DNA from: Lentzea cavernae
Lineage (GTDB): Bacteria; Actinomycetota; Actinomycetes; Mycobacteriales; Pseudonocardiaceae
NCBI RefSeq assembly: GCF_014653695.1
Contig: NZ_BNAR01000003.1
Span: 746,961-810,960 of the forward strand
Length of the DNA stretch: 64,000 bases
Direction: 5' to 3'
Shown: positions 1 to 8,133 of the stretch, one piece after another
Numbering within the stretch: the stretch's first letter is position 1
Layout of the letters: every line of letters begins with the position of its first letter
Program-made: the position numbers and the translations under genes
The notes under the pieces: model-generated
The model's input: only the letters and a program-made list of their open reading frames with translations
Told to the model about the DNA's origin: nothing
Database searches by the model: none

Positions 1-297
1 GGCCGGCTCACCAGGGCGCCCGCGACGCTCGCCGACGACCCCGCAGAACTGAAGGACGAGAACGGTGGCGAGGTCGGCGTGACCGGCCGCCTCGAACTCA
101 CCGCACAGCCGAAGAAGCTGACTGTCAAAGGGAAAACGCGCGAGATCACCGCGTGGGCCGGGCCCTGGCCGGTCGACGAGAGGTGGTGGGCGCCGGACAG
201 GCACCGGGCCGCGCGCATCCAGGTGCAGACGAACGACCAGGCGTTCCTGCTGATCCGCAGGGACCAGAGGTGGTTTCTGGAAGGGGTGTACGACTGA
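1..297 (+). CDS. imuB: ImuB-like Y-family polymerase homologue, C-terminal end (partial)
   Basis: The frame is open from the first base and ends at TGA 295-297, so only about 98 C-terminal residues are present. The tail carries the PWPVDERWW and WFLEGVYD segments typical of the C-terminal (DUF6504-like) part of actinobacterial ImuB, the catalytically inactive Y-family polymerase that links DnaE2 to the beta clamp in mutagenic repair. The call is strengthened by dnaE2 lying immediately downstream on the same strand. The polymerase core lies outside the window. Confidence 0.85.
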   Translation, partial: GRLTRAPATLADDPAELKDENGGEVGVTGRLELTAQPKKLTVKGKTREITAWAGPWPVDERWWAPDRHRAARIQVQTNDQAFLLIRRDQRWFLEGVYD

Positions 298-371
298 TGC
301 AGGACGACTACTGGGATCTGCTGGAGACCTTGATCCCGTTGCCGCGCAAGGAACCTGATGGGCTGGAATAA
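297..371 (+). CDS. 24-residue ORF bridging imuB and dnaE2
   Basis: ATG 297-299 overlaps the imuB stop (TGATG arrangement). The ORF runs to TAA 369-371, 14 bases inside dnaE2. The peptide starts MQDDYWDLLETLIP and is acidic, with aromatic and leucine residues and a basic-proline tail (PRKEP). Its position suggests translational coupling, in which ribosomes leaving imuB re-initiate here and then hand over to dnaE2. It may be only a coupling device or a real micropeptide; no family is recognised. Confidence 0.5.
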   Translation: MQDDYWDLLETLIPLPRKEPDGLE

Positions 372-3300
372 CCCGCCCGTCCGCTGGGGGGAGCTGGAAC
401 GCGCGCTCTCCGGCAAACCCGCGAAGCAGAAACCCGACGGCGGCGACAGCCCGGCGTGGTCGTGGCGCCGCGACCGGTACACCGCCCCGCCGGGTTTCCA
501 GCTGCGCGCGGACGAGATGGCGGTCACCCGCAAGCGCGTGCCGTACGCGGAGCTGCACTGCCACTCCAACTTCAGCTGGCTCGACGGCGCGAGCCACCCC
601 GAGGAGCTGGTCGAGGAGGCGCAACGGCTCAAGCTCGACGCCATCGCGATCACCGACCACGACGGCATGTACGGCGTGGTCCGCTTCGCCGAGGCGGCCA
701 AGGAACTGGGCATGCACACGGTGTTCGGCGCCGAGCTGAGCATCGGCCTGACCAGGCCCGCCAACGGTGAACCGGATCCCGAGGGCGACCACCTGCTCCT
801 CCTCGCGCGCCAGCAACCCGGCTACCACGCCCTGTGCCGCACGCTCACCACCGGCCACCTCGAGGAGGGAGCGGAGAAGGGCAAACCCGTCTACGACGTC
901 GACCAGATCGTCGCCGACACCAAGGGCGACGTCGTCGTGCTCACGGGCTGCCGCAAGGGAACCGTCCGCAGGGCGTTGACGAGGGAAGGCCCGGAGGCGG
1001 CGTTCGAGGAGATCGTCAGGCTCACCGACATGTTCGGCAAGGGCCGCGTCTACGTCGAGCTGACCGATCACGGCCTGCCCGAGGACAGCAGGCGCAACGA
1101 CATCCTCAACGCGATGGCGCAGAGGCTCCAACTTCCCGTAGTGGCAACGAATGCCGCGCACTACGCGACCCCGAACCGCGGCAGGCTCGCCGCCGCGATG
1201 GCCGCCGTGCGCGCGCGGAGCAGCCTCGACGACATGGCCGGCTGGCTGCCGCCGTCACCCGCCGCGTTCCTGCGCAGCGGCGAGGAGATGTTCCACCGGT
1301 TCCGCCGCTTCCCCGGCGCCGTGCACAACGCCGCGTTGCTCGGCATGCAGCTGGCGTTCGACCTGCGGCTGGTCGCGCCGAAGCTGCCGCCGTTCGACGT
1401 GCCGGAGGGCCACACCGAGATCACCTGGCTGCGCGAGCTCACCTACACCGGTGCCCGCCGCCGGTACCCCGACGGCAGCGAGAAGGCGTACCGGCAGATC
1501 GAGCACGAGCTGAAGATCATCGAGCAGCTCGGCTTCCCGGGCTACTTCCTCGTCGTGCACGACATCGTGGACTTCTGCAAGCGCAACGACATCCTCTGCC
1601 AGGGCAGGGGCAGCGCCGCGAACTCCGCGGTGTGCTTCGCGCTCGGCATCACCAACGTCGACGCCGTCCGCTTCGACCTGCTCTTCGAACGCTTCCTCGC
1701 CCCCGCCCGCGACGGCCCTCCCGACATCGACGTGGACATCGAGTCCGACCGGCGCGAGGAGGTCATCCAGCACGTCTACTCGAAGTACGGCCGCCGGCAC
1801 GCGGCGCAGGTGGCGAACGTCATCACCTACCGCGCCCGTTCCGCGGTGCGCGACATGGCCCGCGCACTCGGCCACTCACCGGGCCAGCAGGACGCGTGGA
1901 GCAAGCAGATCGACAGGTGGGGCCCGCTCGGCACCACCACCGACGACTGCGACATCCCCCGCGACGTGCTGGAACTGTCCGCACAGCTGGAGAACTTCCC
2001 GCGCCACCTCGGCATCCACTCCGGCGGCATGGTGATCTGCGACCGCGCCGTCAGCGAGGTGTGCCCGGTGGAGAAGGCGCGCATGGACAAGCGCACGGTC
2101 CTGCAGTGGGACAAGGACGACTGCGCGTCCATCGGCCTGGTGAAGTTCGACCTCCTCGGCCTCGGCATGCTCTCCGCACTGCACTACGCCATCGACCTGG
2201 TCCGCGACCACGAGGGCGTCCTGGTGGACATGGGAACGGTGGACCTCGCCGACCCCGCCGTGTACGAGATGCTGCAAAAAGCCGACTCCGTCGGCGTCTT
2301 CCAGGTGGAGAGCCGCGCCCAGATGGCGACGCTGCCGCGCCTGAAACCCCGCGAGTTCTACGACCTGGTCGTCGAGGTGGCCCTGATCAGGCCGGGCCCC
2401 ATCCAGGGCGGCTCGGTGCACCCGTACATCAGGCGCCGCAACGAGGTCGAGAAATGGGACTACGACCACCCACTACTCGAGAACGCCCTCAAGAAGACCT
2501 ACGGCGTACCGCTGTTCCAGGAACAGCTCATGCAGATAGCGGTCGACGTGGCCGGCTTCACCGCAGCCGAAGCCGACGAACTGCGCCGCGCCATGGGCGC
2601 CAAACGCTCGACCGCCCGCATGGAACGCCTCCGCGACCGCTTCTACGAGGGCTGCGCGGCCCAGGGCATCGACTCCGAACTGGCCGGCCGCATCTACGCG
2701 AAACTGCTGGCGTTCGCCAACTTCGGCTTCCCGGAATCCCACGCCCTGTCCTTCGCGCACCTGGTCTTCGTGAGCGCGTGGTTCAAGCTCTACCACCCGG
2801 CAGCCTTCTGCGCGGCCCTGCTCCGAGCCCAGCCGATGGGCTTCTACTCACCGCAGTCACTGGTCATCGACGCCCGCCGCCACGGCGTGACGGTGCACGG
2901 CCCGTGCGTGAACAAATCACTTCCCTGGGCAGGCCTGGAACCCTTCGAGGGCGAGCAATCCGTCCGAATCGGCCTGTCCGCCGTCCGCGGCATCGGTGAG
3001 GCGGATGCCGAAAAGATCGTTGCCGCCCAACCGTTCCGCGACATGGAGGACTTCGGCACCCGAGTACAACTCACCGCCACCCAGGTAGAAGCCCTCGCCA
3101 CAGCAGGCACCTTCTCCTGCTTCGGCCTCGAACGCCGCGAGGCCCTCTGGGCAGCAGGCGCGGTGGCCGCCATCCGCTCCGACCGCCTGCCCGGCACCGT
3201 CGTCGGCGTAGACGCCCCCGCACTACCCGGCATGGACGACGTCGAACTGGCCGTCGCGGACGTCTGGGCCACAGGCCTCTCCCCGGACAGCTTCCCGACC

Positions 3301-3645
3301 CAGTTCGTGAGGTCCACATTGGACTCCGTGGGTGCGTTGCCGGTGACCGCGCTGGGAGACGTCGAGCCCGGCACGCGAGTGCTGATCGGCGGCGCGGTCA
3401 CACACCGGCAGCGCCCCGCAACGGCGGGCGGGGTCACGTTCCTCAACATCGAGGACGAGACGGGGATGGTGAACGTCGTGTGCTCGCCGGGGTTGTGGGC
3501 GAGGTACCGGCGGGTGGCGCGGAGCAGCGGCGCGATGCTCGTGCGGGGCGTGGTGGAGTCGGCGGACGGGGTGGTCAGCGTGCTGGCGGACCGGTTGCAG
3601 CACCTGGACCTGCGGATCCCGTCGAAGTCACGGGACTTCCGCTGA
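358..3645 (+). CDS. dnaE2: error-prone DNA polymerase III alpha subunit DnaE2
   Basis: This 1095-residue C-family polymerase performs SOS-induced translesion synthesis together with ImuA'/ImuB. An N-terminal PHP domain begins near residue 65 (ELHCHSNFSWLDGA, then ITDHDGMYG). The palm carries the catalytic acidic motif PPDIDVDIE near residue 455. A tandem helix-hairpin-helix region and an OB fold (GVTFLNIEDETGMVNVV) lie near the C-terminus. The protein is shorter than replicative DnaE1 and ends just after the OB fold, as DnaE2 proteins do. It overlaps the 24-codon ORF that follows imuB, so the three are probably co-transcribed. The SOS promoter would lie upstream of the window. Confidence 0.97.
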   Translation: MGWNNPPVRWGELERALSGKPAKQKPDGGDSPAWSWRRDRYTAPPGFQLRADEMAVTRKRVPYAELHCHSNFSWLDGASHPEELVEEAQRLKLDAIAITDHDGMYGVVRFAEAAKELGMHTVFGAELSIGLTRPANGEPDPEGDHLLLLARQQPGYHALCRTLTTGHLEEGAEKGKPVYDVDQIVADTKGDVVVLTGCRKGTVRRALTREGPEAAFEEIVRLTDMFGKGRVYVELTDHGLPEDSRRNDILNAMAQRLQLPVVATNAAHYATPNRGRLAAAMAAVRARSSLDDMAGWLPPSPAAFLRSGEEMFHRFRRFPGAVHNAALLGMQLAFDLRLVAPKLPPFDVPEGHTEITWLRELTYTGARRRYPDGSEKAYRQIEHELKIIEQLGFPGYFLVVHDIVDFCKRNDILCQGRGSAANSAVCFALGITNVDAVRFDLLFERFLAPARDGPPDIDVDIESDRREEVIQHVYSKYGRRHAAQVANVITYRARSAVRDMARALGHSPGQQDAWSKQIDRWGPLGTTTDDCDIPRDVLELSAQLENFPRHLGIHSGGMVICDRAVSEVCPVEKARMDKRTVLQWDKDDCASIGLVKFDLLGLGMLSALHYAIDLVRDHEGVLVDMGTVDLADPAVYEMLQKADSVGVFQVESRAQMATLPRLKPREFYDLVVEVALIRPGPIQGGSVHPYIRRRNEVEKWDYDHPLLENALKKTYGVPLFQEQLMQIAVDVAGFTAAEADELRRAMGAKRSTARMERLRDRFYEGCAAQGIDSELAGRIYAKLLAFANFGFPESHALSFAHLVFVSAWFKLYHPAAFCAALLRAQPMGFYSPQSLVIDARRHGVTVHGPCVNKSLPWAGLEPFEGEQSVRIGLSAVRGIGEADAEKIVAAQPFRDMEDFGTRVQLTATQVEALATAGTFSCFGLERREALWAAGAVAAIRSDRLPGTVVGVDAPALPGMDDVELAVADVWATGLSPDSFPTQFVRSTLDSVGALPVTALGDVEPGTRVLIGGAVTHRQRPATAGGVTFLNIEDETGMVNVVCSPGLWARYRRVARSSGAMLVRGVVESADGVVSVLADRLQHLDLRIPSKSRDFR

Positions 3646-3647
3646 TC

Positions 3648-4346
3648 TCACGCGCTCCTGTCGTTGCGCGGCGTGTGCACGCGCCTCGCAACCGGTGGTC
3701 GGAGCAGACGTACCCAGGCCTGGGCCTTCGTCTCCTTGTTCGACACGTCCACCTGGCGGTACGCCTTGGCGAGGCTGAGTTCGCTGTGCCAGACGACCTC
3801 GTCGAAGAACCACGCGGAGCTGATGATCGCCAGGACCGCCGAGGAGTTCGCGAGGGTGCTTCTTACGACGTCAGAGTCGAGGATGCGGAAGGTGTGGTTG
3901 ATCGCGGATCCGGTCACGCCGTGCTGGTCGTAGTTGACCTCGCCGGCGTGCAGGGCGAGCCGCAGTCGTATTCGCTCCTGCGGAGGGTGGAGCCGGTTGT
4001 GTGCCGTTAGGGCTTCGACTAGCGCGTTCGGGAGAAAATCGGCGAACAGTCTCTTGCGCACGTCCGCAGAAGCGAGCACGAGCACGCCATCTCCTCGGTC
4101 CTCGCGGCGGCTCGACGACCAGGGGATGCCGGCGGTGTCGAACGCGGAGTGCATTGCCTTGTACATGCCGTGCCGGATCCGCACCTGGTTGGTGTTGTTC
4201 CGGTGATGCTGCCCGAACCCCGCGATGTCGGCGGCGACGATCGTGCAGTGCGCTGTGTTCAGCAGCAGGCGTTCGTCGCCGGCCTCGACGAGCAGGTCGC
4301 TGTTCCCCCGGAGGTGCACCGACTCGGGTAAGGGCCCGCTCGTCAT
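3648..4346 (-). CDS. class III nucleotidyl cyclase-homology domain protein
   Basis: A 232-residue cytoplasmic protein built around a cyclase-homology fold. TIVAADIAGFG holds Asp40 in the first metal position, EDRGDGVLVL holds Asp86 in the second, and RLRLALHAGEV is followed by the TGSAINHTFRILD segment. No membrane or sensor domain is visible. Such stand-alone domains are common in actinomycetes and may be regulatory rather than catalytic. A GGGGAG ribosome site precedes the ATG. It is divergent from the Scr1-type regulator and shares a 190-bp intergenic region with it. Confidence 0.75.
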   Translation of the reverse strand: MTSGPLPESVHLRGNSDLLVEAGDERLLLNTAHCTIVAADIAGFGQHHRNNTNQVRIRHGMYKAMHSAFDTAGIPWSSSRREDRGDGVLVLASADVRKRLFADFLPNALVEALTAHNRLHPPQERIRLRLALHAGEVNYDQHGVTGSAINHTFRILDSDVVRSTLANSSAVLAIISSAWFFDEVVWHSELSLAKAYRQVDVSNKETKAQAWVRLLRPPVARRVHTPRNDRSA

Positions 4347-4446
4347 AGCCTCTCCCCTTACACCTACGGGTGGCAGCGGACTGCGACCTCATGCCGACGA
4401 TAAGGCGATGGTTCGCGCCTCCGCCAGGGCAACCTCGTGATTGTGC

Positions 4447-4519
4447 GGTTACCGTAACCTAAGATGTATTCGGTTTGGTCTACCGCGTGATATACCTGGG
4501 CGATTCACCTGAGTAGGTG
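4447..4519. promoter_or_regulatory. palindromes in the divergent cyclase/Scr1 promoter region
   Basis: The region contains a near-perfect 13-bp palindrome (GGTTACCGTAACC, 4447-4459) and a second inverted repeat (CACCT-N4-AGGTG, 4506-4519) just before the regulator's ribosome site. They are plausible operators for the HTH protein encoded next to them. This is inference from symmetry and position only. Confidence 0.35.
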
Positions 4520-4537
4520 CCGCCGAAGGGGGAGATC

Positions 4538-5401
4538 ATGCCGAAGCCGGCGTCACCCGTCGTAGCGGGATGGGAGCTCGCGTTCCGGCTGCGGGAGCAA
4601 CGCGAGCTGAAGAACGTGGACGTCAAGACCATCACAGACGCGCTCGGTTTCACGCGGAACTACTGGTCTGCGGTCGAGAACGAGCGCAAGCTCCTCTCCG
4701 AGGAGAACTTGATCGCGGTCTTGGACCTGCTCGAGTTCGACGTGGGTGTGCGGCAGAGACTGCTCGATCTGCGCGTGGCTGCCAAGGAACGTGGCTGGTG
4801 GACGCGGTACGGGAACCTGCTCGACAACGATCTTCAGCGGTTGATCGGTTTGGAGGCCGGAGCCGAGACCATCCGGTACTACGAAAGCCTGATCATTCCT
4901 GGCATGCTCCAGACGGAGGAGTACGCCAGGGCCATCATGGAGCCTGATGACACAATCCGGTTGATCGATGTCAACCAGCGCGTTGAAGTCCGCGTTCGGC
5001 GTCAGCAGCGACTCACCGGGGAGGCACCGCTACGAGTGGTCGCCATCATCAGCGAGGCGGCGCTTCGCCAGCAGATCGGTGGACCTGCTGTACTGCGTCG
5101 TCAGCTGGAGCACCTGGCGCGAAGCATCGAGGAGAACCAGACCGGACTCGAAGTCCGAATCGTTCCCTTCACCGCGACTGCGTGCGGGCTGTTCGGAGCG
5201 GCAACCATCCACCTGCTCCACTTTCCCGAAGACAGGCTGCCGGTCGTGCTGTTCCAGGAAACCGTCACGACCAGGGACATCACGTCTGACCTGGTGCGAG
5301 TAGCCGAGATCAGCAGCACCTACGACGGTGCTATGGAGCGCACTCTGAGCCCGCTGAAGTCGTTGGCCATAATTCGTCAGTGCATCAAGGAACTGGATTG
5401 A
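4538..5401 (+). CDS. Scr1-family helix-turn-helix regulator (DUF5753)
   Basis: A 287-residue protein with an N-terminal XRE-type HTH (about residues 10-65) and a DUF5753 domain typified by the ESLIIPGMLQTEEYARAIM region. These proteins are abundant in actinomycetes and pair with small DUF397 proteins. They have been proposed to work like toxin-antitoxin or developmental regulators. ATG 4538 is preferred over upstream GTG 4517 because AAGGGGGAG sits just before it. The stop overlaps the start of the DUF397 gene (TTGA), implying coupled translation. Confidence 0.9.
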   Translation: MPKPASPVVAGWELAFRLREQRELKNVDVKTITDALGFTRNYWSAVENERKLLSEENLIAVLDLLEFDVGVRQRLLDLRVAAKERGWWTRYGNLLDNDLQRLIGLEAGAETIRYYESLIIPGMLQTEEYARAIMEPDDTIRLIDVNQRVEVRVRRQQRLTGEAPLRVVAIISEAALRQQIGGPAVLRRQLEHLARSIEENQTGLEVRIVPFTATACGLFGAATIHLLHFPEDRLPVVLFQETVTTRDITSDLVRVAEISSTYDGAMERTLSPLKSLAIIRQCIKELD

Positions 5402-5595
5402 TCGGCGAGGTAGCCTCGACGTCGCCTCGGGAATGGCTCACGAGCAGCTACTCCAACGCTTCTGGAAGTTGTGTCGAGGTCAACGTCGGCGTCCGCGGTG
5501 TCATGGTTCGCGACAGCAAGGACCGACGCGCCGACCAACCCGTCATGAGCGTCTCTACAGCTGCTTGGAACTCCTTTTTGGAACAGATCTGCTGA
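5398..5595 (+). CDS. DUF397 protein
   Basis: A small protein (65 residues from TTG 5398) with the family pattern W-x-SSYSN-x-SGSCVEV, VMVRDSK and a C-terminal W-x-SFLEQI. TTG 5398 overlaps the preceding TGA and has AAGGA six bases upstream; an in-frame GTG at 5380 is the alternative. DUF397 proteins are the usual partners of Scr1-type HTH proteins, and the four-base overlap fits a two-gene module. Confidence 0.88.
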   Translation: MIGEVASTSPREWLTSSYSNASGSCVEVNVGVRGVMVRDSKDRRADQPVMSVSTAAWNSFLEQIC

Positions 5596-5756
5596 ACGCT
5601 CTGCTGCGATCGTCGTCCCTCGTCAGGATCGAACCCGCACCGCTCTCGCATTGACCACTCTTCCAAGACCGTTGCACAACGTGCTCGGCCAATCCTTCTC
5701 AGTCCGGTGCGGTATCGCGGGCGACGGGAGGAATCCCGAGCACCTGCGACCGTCGA

Positions 5757-5784
5757 CCGGCCGGGCACGAGCGTGCCCGGCCGG
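5757..5784 (-). terminator. GC-rich hairpin after the PIG-L gene
   Basis: A perfect 13-bp inverted repeat (CCGGCCGGGCACG / CGTGCCCGGCCGG) with a 2-base loop lies nine bases beyond the stop of the minus-strand gene. There is no clear T-tract, as is common for actinobacterial terminators. Confidence 0.7.
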
Positions 5785-5792
5785 CACTGTCA

Positions 5793-7718
5793 CTAGCTGC
5801 CGCAGACCTGCCAGGCGCCGAACGCGCCCGCAGCACCGACCGCCGTCTGCTTGCGCTCGTACAACTTCGCGTCCGGCCCAACCACAAGCACCCGAACCAA
5901 CCCCATGGCGTCACGCACAGCAGCAGGCCCGATCTCCGCATACCCGCCAAGATCCTCCCAAGGCGCGAAGGCATCGCCGGAAGTCTGCCGCGCCAAGCTG
6001 ATCCCATACCCGTCATTGCGCGCAAACACCAACACCCGAGCCTGCGAACCAGTACCGGCAGAAACCGCCGAAACCGGCCCAACACCACCCTGCCCACCAA
6101 TGTGAGCCAACGGGCTGAACGTGCCATTGGCCGTCAGCTCAGCAACCGTCCCCATCACCCCGTCGGTGTGCTCCCGGACGAGCAGTCGAACCTTGCCCCC
6201 GTCCACCGCCACAGCAGGCGCATGCGTGCACTCGACCGCACCGATGGACTTGTAGGTGAGCGACCCGCCCTGGTTCTGCTCCCAGTGGTTCACCGCGCCG
6301 TTGGCGTCGGCGAACAGGTGCAGGCGCCCAGTCGGCGAGGTGAAACCGACAGGCGGGGACACGACCATGCCCGTGTTGCCGGACAACGAGATCCAGCCGC
6401 TGAACGTGCCGTCGGGGTTCTGCCAGGCGTTGCTGACGCCGTTGGCCTGGTTGGCCGCCAGCAACTCGAGGCCACCGTCGCCGTTGAGCACGAGGCTCGG
6501 GGTGCCGAGGGCGGATGAGGCGCCGTCCGGGTTGCCCACGTCGGTCCAGGTGTCGAAGCCGCTGCCCGGTGAGGACTGACCCGCGACGAGGATCGAGCCG
6601 GTGTCGAGGTCCAGGACGGCGATGTGCACGAGGCCGGAGCCGTTGAGCGCCACGGCGACGCCCGGTGCGAACGTGCCGGCGCGCAGCAGGACCGGGCCGG
6701 TCCAGGCGCCGTTCACGGCCTGGTGCCACCACATGATCGAGTCGCCGGCGGCGACGAACGCGTGCAGTGTGCCGCTACCGTCCACAATGGACCAAGGAAC
6801 CGACACGGGCCAGCGGTGGTAGTTGTGGAACACGTGCTGGTCGAAGGTGCCGCCGGTGACCGGGTCGTGTTCGGCGTAGGCCTGGTAGGCCTCGGACTTC
6901 GGTCCGGCCAGGGCGGGCGGCACGTTCACGGGTGACGCGGTGATGTTGTAGCAGCGGTATCGCGTGAGGAGCACGAAGCCGCGGTCGTTGGTGCCCTCGT
7001 AGGCCTTGACGGCCTTCGTTGCGAACCTGGCCGCGTGGACGTGGTCGTCGTGCTCCTCGATCTGGCCCGGGAAGCCGTTGTTCGGTGACGGGTCCTGGGT
7101 GCGGATCGTCGTCGGCTGGAACTCCTCGAGCAACGCGAGCAGCACGTTGTTCAGGTCGGCCTGGTTGTACCACTGCTGGACCTGGACGGGGCCGCCCGTC
7201 GGCCTGATGACCGGGGCGACGTGGTTGGGGTCCTCCCAGAGCTTCTTGAGCGCGTCTTTGTGGTCGGGGAGGCTGTCGCCGCCGTCGGGCAGGTCGAGGT
7301 AGAGCAGTTGCACGTTCGGGGCGCCGACGAGGGTGTCGACCTCGAGGACCATGGTCGCGACCTCTTTGGTGCCGCGGGTCCAGTTGTTCGGCTTGCCGGC
7401 GAGCTTCGCGTAGGCGGAACGCTGGCCCTCCTGCACGCTGGCGCACAGGTCTTCACGGGTCAGGCTTCCGTGGCCCTCGTTCTGGTCCGCTGTCAGGACG
7501 ATCGTCCGCACCGGCAGTCCGGAGAGGACGGACGGCTGGATGTCCGGGTTGATGAACAGCAGGTCGTCGTCCGTGTGCGCGATGATGTTCACGAAGCTGC
7601 CCGCGGTGGGCAGGTTCTGCGGTGCGGCGGCGAAGGCGATGCCGGTGTTCGAGATGGCGGTCGCGGCAGCGGCGGTCGCGCCTGCGACCAGGACTGTGCG
7701 ACGGCTGATGCAGGTCAT
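5793..7718 (-). CDS. secreted PIG-L family deacetylase with C-terminal beta-propeller
   Basis: A 641-residue exported protein. The N-terminus has a Tat-like signal (SRRTVLVAGATAAAATAI) followed by a PIG-L/LmbE domain, a zinc-dependent N-acetyl-sugar deacetylase family. The metal motif reads AHTDDD (residues 47-52) rather than the usual AHPDD, and a second motif HDDHVHAA lies in the distal half of the domain. From about residue 300 on, repeated blade-like segments (W-x-G, LHLFADANG, VRVLVV) suggest a lectin-type propeller, probably for binding glycan or cell wall. ATG 7718 is chosen because it has GGGGGGAT upstream and begins the signal peptide. Confidence 0.85.
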   Translation of the reverse strand: MTCISRRTVLVAGATAAAATAISNTGIAFAAAPQNLPTAGSFVNIIAHTDDDLLFINPDIQPSVLSGLPVRTIVLTADQNEGHGSLTREDLCASVQEGQRSAYAKLAGKPNNWTRGTKEVATMVLEVDTLVGAPNVQLLYLDLPDGGDSLPDHKDALKKLWEDPNHVAPVIRPTGGPVQVQQWYNQADLNNVLLALLEEFQPTTIRTQDPSPNNGFPGQIEEHDDHVHAARFATKAVKAYEGTNDRGFVLLTRYRCYNITASPVNVPPALAGPKSEAYQAYAEHDPVTGGTFDQHVFHNYHRWPVSVPWSIVDGSGTLHAFVAAGDSIMWWHQAVNGAWTGPVLLRAGTFAPGVAVALNGSGLVHIAVLDLDTGSILVAGQSSPGSGFDTWTDVGNPDGASSALGTPSLVLNGDGGLELLAANQANGVSNAWQNPDGTFSGWISLSGNTGMVVSPPVGFTSPTGRLHLFADANGAVNHWEQNQGGSLTYKSIGAVECTHAPAVAVDGGKVRLLVREHTDGVMGTVAELTANGTFSPLAHIGGQGGVGPVSAVSAGTGSQARVLVFARNDGYGISLARQTSGDAFAPWEDLGGYAEIGPAAVRDAMGLVRVLVVGPDAKLYERKQTAVGAAGAFGAWQVCGS

Positions 7719-7802
7719 GAGAATCCCCCCAGATTCCGTTTGGTGAAGCTGACCACAGGACGCGCGACACCGGGGGAAGTTGCACACCGGGGTGGTGTTG
7801 TC

Positions 7803-7877
7803 TGGTCGGATGCCCGCGAGTCGAACGCGGTGTGTCCTCATCCCAAATGAGGTGGGTTGCCGTCTCCCTCGCATCCG
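7803..7877 (-). tRNA. tRNA-Pro(UGG), compact, CCA encoded
   Basis: Folding the minus strand gives a complete cloverleaf. Acceptor is CGGATGC/GCATCCG with the C1-G72 pair typical of bacterial tRNA-Pro. The D arm is GGG/CCC around AGACGGCAA, and the anticodon arm CCTCA/TGAGG has loop TTTGGGA (anticodon UGG). The variable loop has five bases. The T arm is CCGCG/CGCGG with loop TTCGACT. Discriminator A is followed by an encoded CCA. Every stem pairs perfectly. Position 8 is G instead of the near-invariant U, and the D stem has only three pairs, which is unusual for a housekeeping tRNA. It lies four bases downstream of the tRNA-Arg gene. Confidence 0.8.
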
Positions 7878-7881
7878 CGAG

Positions 7882-7953
7882 TGCCCCTGCCAGGAGTCGA
7901 ACCTGAATCTCGGCGTTCGTAGTGCCGCACTCTCTCCATTGAGCTACAAGGGC
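7882..7953 (-). tRNA. tRNA-Arg(ACG), atypical
   Basis: A 72-base cloverleaf on the minus strand: acceptor GCCCTTG/CAGGGGC (one G-U), D arm GCTC/GAGT, anticodon arm CGGCA/CGCCG with loop CTACGAA (anticodon ACG), a four-base variable loop, T arm TCAGG/CCTGG with loop TTCGACT, and discriminator A. CCA is not encoded. The last anticodon-stem pair is an A-C mismatch. With inosine at position 34 it would read CGU, CGC and CGA. It sits directly upstream of the tRNA-Pro gene and downstream of a leader ORF and terminator. No separate promoter is evident in the 26 bases between that terminator and the tRNA. Confidence 0.78.
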
Positions 7954-7979
7954 GAATAAAAATGCACAGCAAACAAAGA

Positions 7980-8013
7980 GAGCCGCCCTGATCGGTTTCC
8001 CGACGGGCGGCTC
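7980..8013 (-). terminator. intrinsic terminator/attenuator hairpin before the tRNA pair
   Basis: On the minus strand a 9-bp stem GAGCCGCCC/GGGCGGCTC encloses a second stem TCGG-GAAA-CCGA capped by a GNRA-type tetraloop. It is followed by the T-rich run TCTCTTTGTTTGC. It lies 25 bases after the leader ORF stop and 26 bases before tRNA-Arg. A smaller hairpin (AGTGGC/GCCACT, 8019-8040) abuts the leader stop codon. Confidence 0.8.
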
Positions 8014-8038
8014 CCCGGAGTGGCCTGACAATATGCCA

Positions 8039-8101
8039 CTACAAGGAGCTCACCTGCGCGAACGGTCGCGACGACGGTCGGAGCTGCTGCGTGCTGGTCA
8101 T
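8039..8101 (-). CDS. 20-residue leader peptide ORF with two Arg-Pro codon pairs
   Basis: The minus-strand ORF ATG 8101 to TAG 8039 encodes MTSTQQLRPSSRPFAQVSSL. AAAGGGGAA lies five bases upstream of ATG, and a near-consensus promoter is just upstream of that. The codons CGA CCG (Arg-Pro) occur twice. The ORF is followed by a stable terminator and then tRNA-Arg(ACG) and tRNA-Pro(UGG). The promoter, short ORF and terminator layout is that of ribosome-mediated attenuators. A stand-alone small-protein gene is the alternative. No known leader-peptide family was recognised. Confidence 0.6.
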   Translation of the reverse strand: MTSTQQLRPSSRPFAQVSSL

Positions 8102-8133
8102 CGCGTTCCCCTTTCGGCTCGGTGTGTGGCACA

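Noticed and set aside
834..2999. A 721-codon plus-strand frame inside dnaE2
   Set aside because: It is an Arg/Pro-rich shadow frame produced by high GC content; dnaE2 has full family motifs in its own frame.
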